A stretch of DNA of 24,308 bases from an uncultured Acetatifactor sp. (GCA_910587755.1 CAJUNZ010000041.1:1-24308), one strand, 5' to 3'. Shown: positions 1 through 7,605, numbered from the stretch's first letter. The notes: a model not told the origin generated them from the letters alone. Made by a program: numbers and translations.

Positions 1-136
1 CAGCTCCCCACAGGAGGACCAGAATCCCTGCCAGCACAGACGCCAGAAACCACTTATTCCTGCCGCCTGCCTTCCTGGCTCCGGACAAGGTATCCCCTTT
101 CTGATTATCCGCCGCCTTTTTCCAAATCTCTTTCAT
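1..136 (-). CDS. N-terminal fragment of a membrane-anchored protein (cut by window edge)
   Basis: The ATG at 134-136 opens a frame that runs off the left edge of the window. The visible 45 residues begin MKEIWKKAADNQKGD, continue through a basic, glycine-rich stretch, and then enter a hydrophobic segment from about residue 34 that looks like one N-terminal transmembrane helix. A G-rich stretch (GGCGGCAGG) sits just before the ATG as a possible ribosome binding site. The gene starts 33 bp after the stop of the Na/Pi cotransporter with no terminator between them, so it is probably the fourth gene of the riboswitch-controlled operon. The family cannot be told from this fragment and I assign no function. 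Confidence 0.6.
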   Translation of the reverse strand, partial: MKEIWKKAADNQKGDTLSGARKAGGRNKWFLASVLAGILVLLWGA

Positions 137-169
137 ACCTGCCGCCTTTCAAATCTCCCGGCTCAGGGG

Positions 170-1786
170 TCACTCCATATGCGCTATGTATGTCAGGTGG
201 TCCCCCAGTCGTTCCAGGTTGGACACCAGATTGATGAACACCCCGCTGCTCTCCGGCCTGCACTCCCCGGAATTGAGCCTCTTGATATGGCTGTCGATGA
301 GCTTCTTGCGGAATGCATCCACTTCCTCTTCCACCTGGTCGATCCGAGGCAGCAGTTCCTTCTCCCGGCTTAGCATAAACTGCTTCAGCAGCTGATAGAG
401 ATCGTCCACCTTCCCCACCATGGCGTCCAGTTCCGCCATAACGCTCTCGGAGAAATGCAGATTCTGCTCAATGGTCCTGGCGGTGTACTTTGTAAAATTG
501 TCCGCAATCTCAGCGATTCTCATAATATCGCCCACATTGTTATGAAGATTGGAAATGCTCCTCTCATCAGAAAGCCTGCTCTGGGCAGAGAGGCGGATGA
601 GAAAGTTCACAATCTCCTGGCTGGTGCCTCCGGCCTGTTCAATCAGATTCTGGGCAGGCCCAATCAGGCTCTTGTCTTTAGACTGAAAAGAACGATAGGC
701 CGTCCGAAAGGCCTCCATGGCGGTGTCCGACAGATGCACCATCTCCTTCTCCAGCTGGGAGATGGCCAGGGACGCGCTTGCCAGCATTCTTTCGTCCAGA
801 CAGGTGGACGCCCTGTCCTGCTTTTTCCCCCGGACCAGAAGCTCGGATATCTTCACAAACACTCCGCAGAAGGGCAGAAAAAGCACAGTACAGGCCACAT
901 TGAAAAAGGTGTGGAACATAGCGATCTGAGTGGCCACGGAGCCAAACCAGCTGCGGAAAGTACACTCCAGAAAAGAAGGCCAGCACATGAGAAGGATAAA
1001 AAAGAGAAGGGAGCCGAAGGTGTTAAAGAGCAGATGGATAAAACCTGCCCTTCTGGCATTGGTCCCTGCCGTAAAAGAAGACATCAGCGCCGTAACACAG
1101 GAGCCGATATTGGTGCCCAGAATCAGGTACAGCACCTCGTTGCCCCCGGTTCCCACCGTCAGGCCGGCCACGGACATGGCAATGACCACAGAAGTGATGG
1201 CCGAACTGGACTGAACCAGGGCCGTTAAGGCTATCCCCGCAAAAAGCAGCAGAAAAGGATTGGTCAGTGACTCAAACATGCCCTGGACCGCGTCGTAGCT
1301 GCCTTTCATGGCGTCGGACATCAGGGACAGGCCGATAAACACCAGCCCCAGACCGGCCAGAATCAGGCCGGTCTTTTTCAGGTTGTCGCTTTTACAGACC
1401 ATGCTCATCATGATCCCCACAAAGACAAACACCTGGACATAGGTGGTGATGGGAAAGGCGCTCAGCGCCGCCACCTGGGCGGTGATGGTGGTACCGATGT
1501 TGGCCCCCATAATCATGGCGGCAGCCTGGTGCAGGTTCATAATTCCCACATTCACAAAACCCACAATGAGCACGGTGGTCACGCCGGAACTCTGGATCAG
1601 AGCCGTGGCCGCCGCCCCGATGCCCACATTGGCAAGCTTTCTGCCGGCGGTTTTTCCGAACAGCGCCTTGATCTTCCCTGTGGCAAGCTGCTCAATATTT
1701 CCTGTGAGCAGATGCACCCCCACCAGGAACACCCCGGTGCCGGCGGCTAATCTTACCATAAATAACAGCAACTCTTCAAAAGTCAT
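170..1786 (-). CDS. Na/Pi cotransporter family protein (NptA/YjbB type) with C-terminal PhoU-like domain
   Basis: This 538-aa protein has the inverted repeat pair of the Na/Pi cotransporter (PNaS) family. The first half carries QSSG at residues 65-68 followed by GANIGTT at 94-100. The second carries QSSS at 192-195 followed by GTNIGSC at 224-230. The hydrophobic helices occupy roughly residues 1-320. From about 340 to the end the protein is helical and charged, like the PhoU-type domain seen in bacterial members such as E. coli YjbB. Family members move phosphate with sodium; YjbB has been linked to phosphate export, so the direction here is open. The start has an AGAGGGAAGAG stretch just upstream. 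It lies 25 bp after the small hypothetical gene in the same operon. The family call is firm; the substrate is inferred from the family. Confidence 0.9.
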   Translation of the reverse strand: MTFEELLLFMVRLAAGTGVFLVGVHLLTGNIEQLATGKIKALFGKTAGRKLANVGIGAAATALIQSSGVTTVLIVGFVNVGIMNLHQAAAMIMGANIGTTITAQVAALSAFPITTYVQVFVFVGIMMSMVCKSDNLKKTGLILAGLGLVFIGLSLMSDAMKGSYDAVQGMFESLTNPFLLLFAGIALTALVQSSSAITSVVIAMSVAGLTVGTGGNEVLYLILGTNIGSCVTALMSSFTAGTNARRAGFIHLLFNTFGSLLFFILLMCWPSFLECTFRSWFGSVATQIAMFHTFFNVACTVLFLPFCGVFVKISELLVRGKKQDRASTCLDERMLASASLAISQLEKEMVHLSDTAMEAFRTAYRSFQSKDKSLIGPAQNLIEQAGGTSQEIVNFLIRLSAQSRLSDERSISNLHNNVGDIMRIAEIADNFTKYTARTIEQNLHFSESVMAELDAMVGKVDDLYQLLKQFMLSREKELLPRIDQVEEEVDAFRKKLIDSHIKRLNSGECRPESSGVFINLVSNLERLGDHLTYIAHME

Positions 1787-1811
1787 CTCTCTTCCCTCTC
1801 ATCTGTTTCTC

Positions 1812-2138
1812 TTATTGTCTCCGGTTCATATCACTGCTTGACTCTTCAGGCTTTCCCACCGTTTTCATAAGCTGCTGGGCATACTCTCTGTTGTACTCCA
1901 CCACCTGGGACACCGCCTCATCCCCGCCGCCGATATTTATGGAAAAATCGTCGTCGATCTGGCCGTTCTCATCATAGTTTCCTGTGGAGCACAGGGCGTC
2001 ATGCCCCCCTGCGGAAGGGATATAGCTGTCCCTGTCCCCCGCACTGTCCCCGGGCATCGGCGCCGCCTTCTTTTCCCCTTCTCCCACGCCTGCGGGAGGC
2101 AGATACAGTTTTCCGATTTCTTCAATTCTCATTCCCAT
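1812..2138 (-). CDS. Small hydrophilic protein of unknown function, within the Mn-riboswitch operon
   Basis: I do not recognise this 108-aa protein. I start it at the ATG at 2136-2138 because AGGAGT lies about nine bases upstream of it. The frame is also open for nine more codons upstream (to 2165), but that start would overlap the antiporter stop and has a poorer site. The N-terminus begins MGMRIEEIGKLYLPP. The middle is rich in Gly, Ser and Asp, including an acidic patch (DENGQIDDD), and the C-terminus is a short helical stretch. There is no signal peptide, membrane helix or cysteine cluster; the single cysteine lies near the middle. It sits 23 bp after the antiporter and 25 bp before the Na/Pi transporter, so it is very likely co-transcribed with both. 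Confidence 0.65.
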   Translation of the reverse strand: MGMRIEEIGKLYLPPAGVGEGEKKAAPMPGDSAGDRDSYIPSAGGHDALCSTGNYDENGQIDDDFSINIGGGDEAVSQVVEYNREYAQQLMKTVGKPEESSSDMNRRQ

Positions 2139-2161
2139 TTTCTTTTCACTCCTATTCCAAT

Positions 2162-3139
2162 TCATCTAATCACAGCAAACACCATATGGGCAGCATACAT
2201 CAGCACCATCACCGCTCCCTCCGGCCGTTTCAGAGTCCTTGCCGTAAGGAGGAAGAGAAAGGTCAGCAGACTGACAAAGATCAGAATCCCCATGTCATAC
2301 ACCGACGCCACATTCACCGCCACCGGATGGATGGCGGCTGAGATGCCCAGAATCAGCATCAGGTTAAACAGATTGGATCCCACCACATTGCCCACCGCCA
2401 GGCCTGTCTCCCCTTTTCGGGCCGCCACCACGGAAGTCACCAGTTCCGGCAGGGACGTCCCCACGGCCACAATGGTGAGCCCGATCAGTGTCTCCGACAT
2501 GCCCAGGGCCCCTGCAATTTCCTTGGCGCCGTACACCACAGCCTGTCCTCCTGCCACAATCAGCCCAAGGCCCGCCCCAATGAACAGGGCACACTTCCAC
2601 AGGGGCTTTTTCTCCACATCCTCCTCCGGGGCCGGATGCTTTCTGGCGTCCAGAATGAGGTATGCAATGTAAGCCCCAATCAGCAGTATCAGCAGTATGC
2701 CCTCGCCCCTTCCCACCACTCCAGCATCCCCGTCCATGCCGGCCCGGGCAATCTGTCCCGAGAACACAAAAGTCCCGCAGGAGAGCAGAAACACCAGCGC
2801 CGTAACCCCGATGGACAGGGGAAAGTCCCTCTTCAGCACCGCCTTCTCCGAAGAGACCGGATGGATAAGAGCGCACATTCCAAGGACGCAGAGCAGGTTA
2901 AAAATATTGGACCCCACCACATTGCTCAGAGCGATCTCATTGGACCCCTGGACTGCCGCCGTAATACTCACCGCCAGCTCCGGAGCGCTTGTCCCAACGG
3001 CCACAATGGTCAGGCCGATAATCAGGCCCGGCACCCTGAAATTTCTCGCCAGGGCCGCGCTACCGTCCACAAAGATACCGGCGCCCTTGACCAGGGCAAT
3101 AAACCCCGCAATCAAAACTGCCACACACATGAAAAACAT
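2162..3139 (-). CDS. CaCA-superfamily cation antiporter (calcium/sodium antiporter, YrbG-like); Mn2+ a possible substrate
   Basis: This 325-aa integral membrane protein shows the two alpha-repeats of the Ca2+/cation antiporter superfamily. The first is GLTIVAVGTSAPEL at about residues 42-55, followed by a GSNIFN motif near 76. The second is GLTIVAVGTSLPEL at about 220-233, followed by GSNLFN near 254. A charged cytoplasmic loop (about 165-180) separates the two halves. The length matches bacterial YrbG/CaxA-type exchangers, which exchange Na+ or H+ for Ca2+. A GGAGGA site lies five bases before the ATG. The gene is the first one behind a yybP-ykoY riboswitch, which senses Mn2+ and usually controls Mn2+ efflux. 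I therefore infer that this member may export Mn2+, but selectivity cannot be read from the sequence. Confidence 0.92.
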   Translation of the reverse strand: MFFMCVAVLIAGFIALVKGAGIFVDGSAALARNFRVPGLIIGLTIVAVGTSAPELAVSITAAVQGSNEIALSNVVGSNIFNLLCVLGMCALIHPVSSEKAVLKRDFPLSIGVTALVFLLSCGTFVFSGQIARAGMDGDAGVVGRGEGILLILLIGAYIAYLILDARKHPAPEEDVEKKPLWKCALFIGAGLGLIVAGGQAVVYGAKEIAGALGMSETLIGLTIVAVGTSLPELVTSVVAARKGETGLAVGNVVGSNLFNLMLILGISAAIHPVAVNVASVYDMGILIFVSLLTFLFLLTARTLKRPEGAVMVLMYAAHMVFAVIR

Positions 3140-3179
3140 AGTCTTCCTCCATTTCAGAATCCATTTTTCCTCTTTTCAG

Positions 3180-3229
3180 AAAAAGCGAGGCTATTACTGC
3201 AAACATAAGTTACAGTAAAAGTCTCGCTT
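3180..3229 (-). terminator. Riboswitch expression-platform intrinsic terminator
   Basis: On the minus strand the sequence AAGCGAGACTTTTACTG pairs with CAGTAATAGCCTCGCTT around a 13-nt loop, and five T residues follow (3180-3184). The pairing is nearly perfect over about 16 bp. The 5' arm includes CTTTTAC (3215-3221), which is also the 3' strand of aptamer helix P1, so aptamer closure and terminator formation exclude each other. This predicts an ON switch: bound ligand holds P1 together and lets transcription reach the antiporter gene. Confidence 0.85.
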
Positions 3230-3313
3230 CTTTTCAACATATCCCGGGGAATTTCCTTCCCGTATTGACGCAGATATGCTACATGCCAACGCATGCAGGC
3301 TACTCCCTCTTAC
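3215..3313 (-). promoter_or_regulatory. yybP-ykoY (Mn2+-sensing) riboswitch aptamer
   Basis: Read on the minus strand, the leader has the order and conserved bases of the yybP-ykoY class. P1 is GTAAGAG (3307-3313) with CTTTTAC (3215-3221). The GGGAGTAGC block follows on the 5' side, and an 8-bp helix CTGCATGC/GCATGTAG forms the next arm. A second arm is closed by CATATC/GATATG and holds GCGTCAA and the GGGAA-GGAAA-TTCCC hairpin. The conserved AGCGAGAC lies at the 3' side. This layout agrees with the known Lactococcus yybP-ykoY structure as I recall it. The class is known to bind Mn2+ and to control Mn2+ efflux genes. It starts only a few bases after the predicted transcription start and precedes the cation antiporter. 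Confidence 0.87.
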
Positions 3314-3322
3314 ACCACTCTT

Positions 3323-3351
3323 ATCATAACAGACCGGAGAGAACCTGTCAA
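3323..3351 (-). promoter_or_regulatory. Consensus sigma-A promoter of the antiporter/riboswitch operon
   Basis: On the minus strand a perfect -35 box TTGACA (3346-3351) is separated by exactly 17 bp from TATGAT (3323-3328). The expected start of transcription, near 3316, lies just before the riboswitch P1 helix. This strong promoter fits control that acts mainly by termination in the leader. Confidence 0.85.
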
Positions 3352-3382
3352 CACATTTCAGAGCCCATTTTTCTGAGAATGT

Positions 3383-3414
3383 GTAACAGCTCAGACAGGG
3401 CCCTGAACTGTTAC
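3383..3414 (-). repeat. Long inverted repeat between the solute-binding gene and the riboswitch promoter
   Basis: GTAACAG at 3383-3389 pairs with CTGTTAC at 3408-3414, and the stem extends inward through CTCAG/CTGAA with one wobble, giving about 12 bp around an 8-nt loop. It lies about 90 bp downstream of the solute-binding protein stop. No run of T follows on either strand, so it is not a textbook terminator, although it may still protect or define the 3' end of that transcript. A second nested hairpin (CGGC 3432-3435 with GCCG 3469-3472, inner TTTACC/GGTAAA) lies between it and the gene. Confidence 0.5.
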
Positions 3415-3503
3415 GAGAATACCTGCAGCCCCGGCTCTTCCCCAGATTTTACCGGGACGCCTGGTAAAGCCGAAAAGTTTTCTTCTCCTCACAGTAAATC
3501 CAG

Positions 3504-4793
3504 TCAACCCCCGTTCAACTTCCGGGCGTATTCTCTCAGGGCGGTGTCTACGTCTTCTCCCCCTGCAATCTTCTGAAGCATCTTCCACCATCCCTCCCGG
3601 GCGGCGGCCCACCCTGGAGTAACCTGGTAATAATCCCCCATATACTGCATAAATATACTATATTCTGTCATCAGCAGATCGTTCTCGTATATCTCCGGCA
3701 TCTCCCTGACCGGCCAGAATGTAGAAGTCAATACAGCTCTCCTGTAACTGTCCTCGTTCTCCGTCATATAGCGGATAAAAGTCTTGGCCGCCTCCACCCT
3801 CTCCTCATCCCCATTGTCAAAAATGCCAAAGCCCCATATGCCCCCCTGAAGCCTGGGCTCCCCTTCGCTCACCGGGAAGGCCATGGGAAAAACCTCAAAA
3901 TCCAGTTCCGGATTGTTCACAATCTGAGCAATCTCCAGGGAGGCATTCCAGCAGAACGCCATGGCCAGATCCCCCCGGCAGAACTGGGCGATCTCTTCTG
4001 CGGACGTGGTATCCGGTTCAAACGCAATCCCCTCCAAGTCCCTCAGAAGCTTCAGCGCCAGACTGTTTTCCTGACCGTCAATGGTATACATACTGTGGGA
4101 CTCATCCGCGAAAGTTCCCCCGTACAGATTATTTACCAGTGCCCGGGTCCCCTGGTCCCCGCTTTGGTTTTTACAGTAGAGAACCCCCACCCGTTCCTGT
4201 CCGTACGCCCTCAGCGCCTGGACGGCATGGACAAAATCCTCCGTGGACCAGGTATGTGTCTCCTGATCAATATACTCCAAAGCCCCTGCCTCCTGAAAAA
4301 GATCGTAATTGATGGCCATGCAGTGGGCAGTCATACAGACAGGAAACTCATAGTACTCTCCATTGCTGTGCTGACATGCCTTCCGTATATTCTCATAGAT
4401 TTCACTGGCATAATCCTCCTCCCACAGATCGGTCAGATCCGCCAGAAGCCCCTGATCCCCCCAGTCGGCCACCAGCCGCTCCGGCCCTTCAAACACCAGG
4501 TCGGGCGCGGTTCCCTCGGCCACCGCGTCCCTTATCCTCTGATCCCCGGTGTCGTAGTCCAGACATTCCACATTCACATGGATCTCCGGGTGCTCCTTGT
4601 GAAAACTGGTGATCAGACCGGTTACTGCAGTCAGGTTGCCCCAGTTTCCCACCTGAAAAGTCCACAGGGTAATCTCTGTCTCCCCGTAGGGTTCCTCCGT
4701 CACCTGATCCGGGGTGGGTCCCACCTCCTCGCCGCAGGCAGTCAGGGCCACGGCAGCCAGCAGCGCCACACTTGACGCAATGATTTTTTTCAA
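3504..4793 (-). CDS. Extracellular solute-binding lipoprotein (ABC sugar-type, family 1 fold)
   Basis: The 429-aa protein begins at a TTG codon (4791-4793), supported by a GGGGGAG site four bases upstream. It has a lipoprotein signal peptide: MKK, a hydrophobic core, then LTAC with the lipidated cysteine at residue 20. The mature part (ITLWTFQVGNW near residue 41, PDLVFEGPE near 95, aromatic-rich C-terminus) resembles sugar-type binding proteins of ABC importers. No permease or ATPase gene lies nearby. Instead it follows a hybrid sensor kinase by 81 bp on the same strand with no terminator between. I infer that it may deliver ligand information to that kinase rather than feed a transporter, although it could also serve a permease elsewhere. 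The ligand is unknown. Confidence 0.88.
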   Translation of the reverse strand: MKKIIASSVALLAAVALTACGEEVGPTPDQVTEEPYGETEITLWTFQVGNWGNLTAVTGLITSFHKEHPEIHVNVECLDYDTGDQRIRDAVAEGTAPDLVFEGPERLVADWGDQGLLADLTDLWEEDYASEIYENIRKACQHSNGEYYEFPVCMTAHCMAINYDLFQEAGALEYIDQETHTWSTEDFVHAVQALRAYGQERVGVLYCKNQSGDQGTRALVNNLYGGTFADESHSMYTIDGQENSLALKLLRDLEGIAFEPDTTSAEEIAQFCRGDLAMAFCWNASLEIAQIVNNPELDFEVFPMAFPVSEGEPRLQGGIWGFGIFDNGDEERVEAAKTFIRYMTENEDSYRRAVLTSTFWPVREMPEIYENDLLMTEYSIFMQYMGDYYQVTPGWAAAREGWWKMLQKIAGGEDVDTALREYARKLNGG

Positions 4794-4874
4794 AGTTCTC
4801 CCCCTCTCACACTCCAGCCCGCCCTAGCCGCACACGGTTCTCTCACTCCGGCCTCCTGCGCTTTCGGGCGTTTG

Positions 4875-7451
4875 TCACCCTTCCCCCTGACCGTGAAGAT
4901 ACCGCTCCAGCAGCCCTGCCAGTTCCACCATATCATATGGTTTTGCCGCATGGGCGTTCATTCCGCAGGCCAGGCATTTCTTCACGTCATCCTCAAAAGC
5001 ATCCGCGCTCACGGCAATGATGGGAATAGCCTCTGCGTCCTTCCGGGAAAGGCTGCGGATGGCTGACGCCGCTTCATATCCTGACATCACCGGTATTCTC
5101 AGATCCATCATGATCAAGTCATACCAGCCCTCTTCCGACTGTTCAAATTTCTCCAGACAAATCTTCCCGTCTTCCGCCCAGTCCAGTTCCAGACCCAGCT
5201 CGGAGAGCATGGACTCCCCGATCTCCCAGTTCAGCTCATTGTCCTCTGCAAACAGAATCCGCCTGCCGACAAAGTCCATGCCGTCTGTTTCTTCCTCCCC
5301 GGCCCCATGCCCCTGCGCCTCCGCAAAGGGCCTCAGCCCGAAGTACAGCCCTGACCGGAACAAAGGTTTTTCCACAAACCCGTCGATTCCTGCCGCTCTG
5401 GCCTGCACTTCCAGGTTATCCCACTCCCCGTCCGACAGCAGGAGAAGCGTGAACTTTTCCCCAAAACGATCCCGCAGTTCCCCTGCCGCTTCAATGCCGT
5501 CCCGATCCTGGATATCCCAGTCCAGCAGCACAATGGGAAACTCCTCACCCTCTCCGCACTTTTCCATCCGGCGGAAAGCATCTTCCAGATTCCCCACCCA
5601 CTCCGCCTGCAGTCCCAGGGAACAAAGCATGTTCTCTGCGGTTTTACAGCTCAACTCATCATCGTCCACCAACAGCACCGTCCTCCGTGGCAGCGTCATC
5701 TCCTGAGCCTGCGCCGGAATTTTTTCCATATCCAGGGTCACATAGAAATCACTGCCCTGGCCCGGCCGGCTCTCCACGCGGATGGAGCCGCCCATTGCGT
5801 CTACAATGGACTTGGTGATGGTCATCCCCATCCCTGCACCTTGGCTTTTTTCGACCCGCGCATTGTCTTCTCTTGCAAAAGCGTCAAATATCCTTGCCTG
5901 AAATTCCTCTGTCATGCCAATTCCGTTGTCCCTGATATGGAGACAGGAGCGGATATATTTTTCCCCCTTGGGCGACGGCTCCTCCGACAGGCTCACCTGA
6001 ATGGTTCCGTTTTCCGGTGTGAATTTCACGGCGTTCCCAATGATATTCAGCAGAATCTGGCTTAAGCGCACCCTGTCCGCGCTCACGTCCTCGTTTTGGA
6101 CATCCTGTATGTAGATATTAAAATGCTGCTCCTTCTCCTGAATCTGGGGCTGGATCACGGTCATAATATTCTGCATGACCTCCCGGAGAGAGACCGGCTC
6201 CAGATTCAGCGTAAGCCCGCCGTTGTCTATCTTGGCCATGTCCAGCATGTCATTGATCAGTCCCAGCAGATGGCGGCTGGACACGCTGATACGCTTCAGG
6301 CACGTCCTGATCTGCGCTGCGTCGTTCAAATGATTCATGGCCACAGTGGTCATTCCCATAATACCGTTCATGGGCGTGCGGATATCGTGGCTCATATTGG
6401 AGAGGAACTCATTTTTCGCCCTGCTGGCGCGCTCAGCGCTCTGCCGCTCCCTCTCCGCAGAGCATCTGGCCTGTTCGGCGGACTGATAAGCGCCTTTCAG
6501 TTCCCGCATCTGCCTTCTGGTCAGCCGGAAATAGCCGGAAAAAATCGCAAGAAGCACACAGAGGATCAGAATACAGCTCCCCAGGGAGCCCAGTGACCAT
6601 CGGTCCGTCAGCCTCTCCACCGTCTGATCCAGAGTGTTATAAGGCATGTACAGCAGCAGATACCATTCAGAGGAAGGAAGTTTCGTGCAGTACAGATTCC
6701 ACCGTTTTCCCTCTATCTCAATCTCACTCACATAGTCCTGACCGCTTTTTATAGACGCCTGCAGCTCCGTGATATACTGCTCCTGCCTGCTGCTCATCTG
6801 GTCGAAATAGTTGTCCCGCCCCTCCTCTGCATTCTGCAGAATAAAAGCCCCATCCCCGCGGATAATGGAATATTCCACCATGCTGCTGTCAATGTTCACG
6901 GACAGTGTGTCGCTGAGGTAGCTCACGGGAAGTCCTGCCACCAGCGCGGTACTCTTTCTCCCATCCCCCATATCATAGGCGGCGGGAACTCCTATCAGGG
7001 CGACCCGCTCCCCGTGCTCATCCTGCCCCACGCTCACATTGTCCCTGCCGCCCATAATGGACCTCTGCAGTGTCTGGGGAGTTTCCGGCTCCACCTGGGA
7101 CCCATATATCATCTGAAAATCGCCGTCTCCCGTGTAAAATGCCAGATACTCAAAGCCTCTGGAGCGTGCATTCTGAGACAGCTCCACCCGCATGGCCTCA
7201 TTCTCCCTCTGCCGGGCCGGGGGAACCGCGTCCACCAGGGCCTCCACCTGGGACAGGCGGAGCTCAATGGTGGTTCCAAAGTGCGCGGCAACCTGTTCAC
7301 TCATTCCCGACATGTAGATTACACCGATTTCCTTAATGGCCTCCGCTCCTGTCCGGTTCATCCATGTTGTCTGAATATGAAACACAATGATGCAGAAGAT
7401 AGACGCAAGAATCAGACCAGCCGTCAAAAAACGTGTCCCATTATGCCTCAT
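4875..7451 (-). CDS. Hybrid sensor histidine kinase with extracytoplasmic sensor and two receiver domains
   Basis: I start this gene at the ATG at 7449-7451, preceded nine bases upstream by AGGAGG (7461-7466), giving 858 aa. The frame is open to a TTG at 7523, but that TTG is the -35 box of a consensus promoter, so it is unlikely to be translated from that promoter. Residue numbers here count from the TTG. A transmembrane helix (about 31-50) is followed by a roughly 250-residue Cache-like extracytoplasmic region and a second helix (about 311-333). Next come a HisKA domain with SHDIRTP (His379), a HATPase with Asn497, DNGIGM (532-537) and GAGMGM, receiver 1 (Asp668, Lys719) and receiver 2 (Asp807, Lys861). 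Both receivers keep the acidic pocket, so both can probably be phosphorylated. No DNA-binding output domain is present. The solute-binding lipoprotein follows at once and is the likely partner. Confidence 0.9.
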   Translation of the reverse strand: MRHNGTRFLTAGLILASIFCIIVFHIQTTWMNRTGAEAIKEIGVIYMSGMSEQVAAHFGTTIELRLSQVEALVDAVPPARQRENEAMRVELSQNARSRGFEYLAFYTGDGDFQMIYGSQVEPETPQTLQRSIMGGRDNVSVGQDEHGERVALIGVPAAYDMGDGRKSTALVAGLPVSYLSDTLSVNIDSSMVEYSIIRGDGAFILQNAEEGRDNYFDQMSSRQEQYITELQASIKSGQDYVSEIEIEGKRWNLYCTKLPSSEWYLLLYMPYNTLDQTVERLTDRWSLGSLGSCILILCVLLAIFSGYFRLTRRQMRELKGAYQSAEQARCSAERERQSAERASRAKNEFLSNMSHDIRTPMNGIMGMTTVAMNHLNDAAQIRTCLKRISVSSRHLLGLINDMLDMAKIDNGGLTLNLEPVSLREVMQNIMTVIQPQIQEKEQHFNIYIQDVQNEDVSADRVRLSQILLNIIGNAVKFTPENGTIQVSLSEEPSPKGEKYIRSCLHIRDNGIGMTEEFQARIFDAFAREDNARVEKSQGAGMGMTITKSIVDAMGGSIRVESRPGQGSDFYVTLDMEKIPAQAQEMTLPRRTVLLVDDDELSCKTAENMLCSLGLQAEWVGNLEDAFRRMEKCGEGEEFPIVLLDWDIQDRDGIEAAGELRDRFGEKFTLLLLSDGEWDNLEVQARAAGIDGFVEKPLFRSGLYFGLRPFAEAQGHGAGEEETDGMDFVGRRILFAEDNELNWEIGESMLSELGLELDWAEDGKICLEKFEQSEEGWYDLIMMDLRIPVMSGYEAASAIRSLSRKDAEAIPIIAVSADAFEDDVKKCLACGMNAHAAKPYDMVELAGLLERYLHGQGEG

Positions 7452-7494
7452 GGCCAAGCTCCTCCTGAAAATACCAAAAATGCGTACCCTTCTT

Positions 7495-7523
7495 ATTATA
7501 GCCCAGAATGCCTCTGCTTTCAA
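7495..7523 (-). promoter_or_regulatory. Consensus sigma-A promoter of the hybrid kinase
   Basis: On the minus strand TTGAAA (7518-7523) and TATAAT (7495-7500) are separated by exactly 17 bp. Transcription would start near 7488, leaving a short leader that carries AGGAGG at 7461-7466 before the ATG at 7451. The promoter lies just after the terminator of the jet operon, as expected for the start of a new transcription unit. Confidence 0.75.
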
Positions 7524-7551
7524 GGGAACTCCTTCTTTTTTTGGAGATGGT

Positions 7552-7584
7552 AAAAAAACAGGAACTTCAGCCAGGTGAAACCTG
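7552..7584 (-). terminator. Intrinsic terminator after jetD
   Basis: On the minus strand, CAGG-T-TTCA and TGAA-GTT-CCTG form a stem with a small internal bulge around the loop CCTGGC, followed directly by seven T residues (7552-7558). It lies about 22 bp after the jetD stop and just before the promoter of the hybrid kinase, so it plausibly ends the Wadjet transcript. Confidence 0.6.
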
Positions 7585-7605
7585 CGGTTACTTGGCAGGG
7601 CTGTA

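Noticed and set aside
1935..1985. EF-hand-like calcium loop in the 108-aa protein (DENGQIDDD)
   Set aside because: The spacing of acidic residues does not fit the 12-residue DxDxDG loop, so this is only an acidic patch.
2139..2165. Longer start for the 108-aa protein in the transport operon
   Set aside because: That start overlaps the antiporter stop, while the ATG at 2138 has a well-placed AGGAGT.
3440..3475. c-di-GMP (GEMM-like) riboswitch suggested by a GGGACGC...AAAGCC string on the plus strand
   Set aside because: Only a fragment of the motif is present, the partner half is missing, and the sequence points into the 3' end of a minus-strand gene.
7452..7523. N-terminal extension of the hybrid kinase from the TTG at 7523
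   Set aside because: The TTG forms the -35 box of a consensus promoter whose transcript starts downstream of it. The ATG at 7451 has AGGAGG and places the first membrane helix near the N-terminus as usual.
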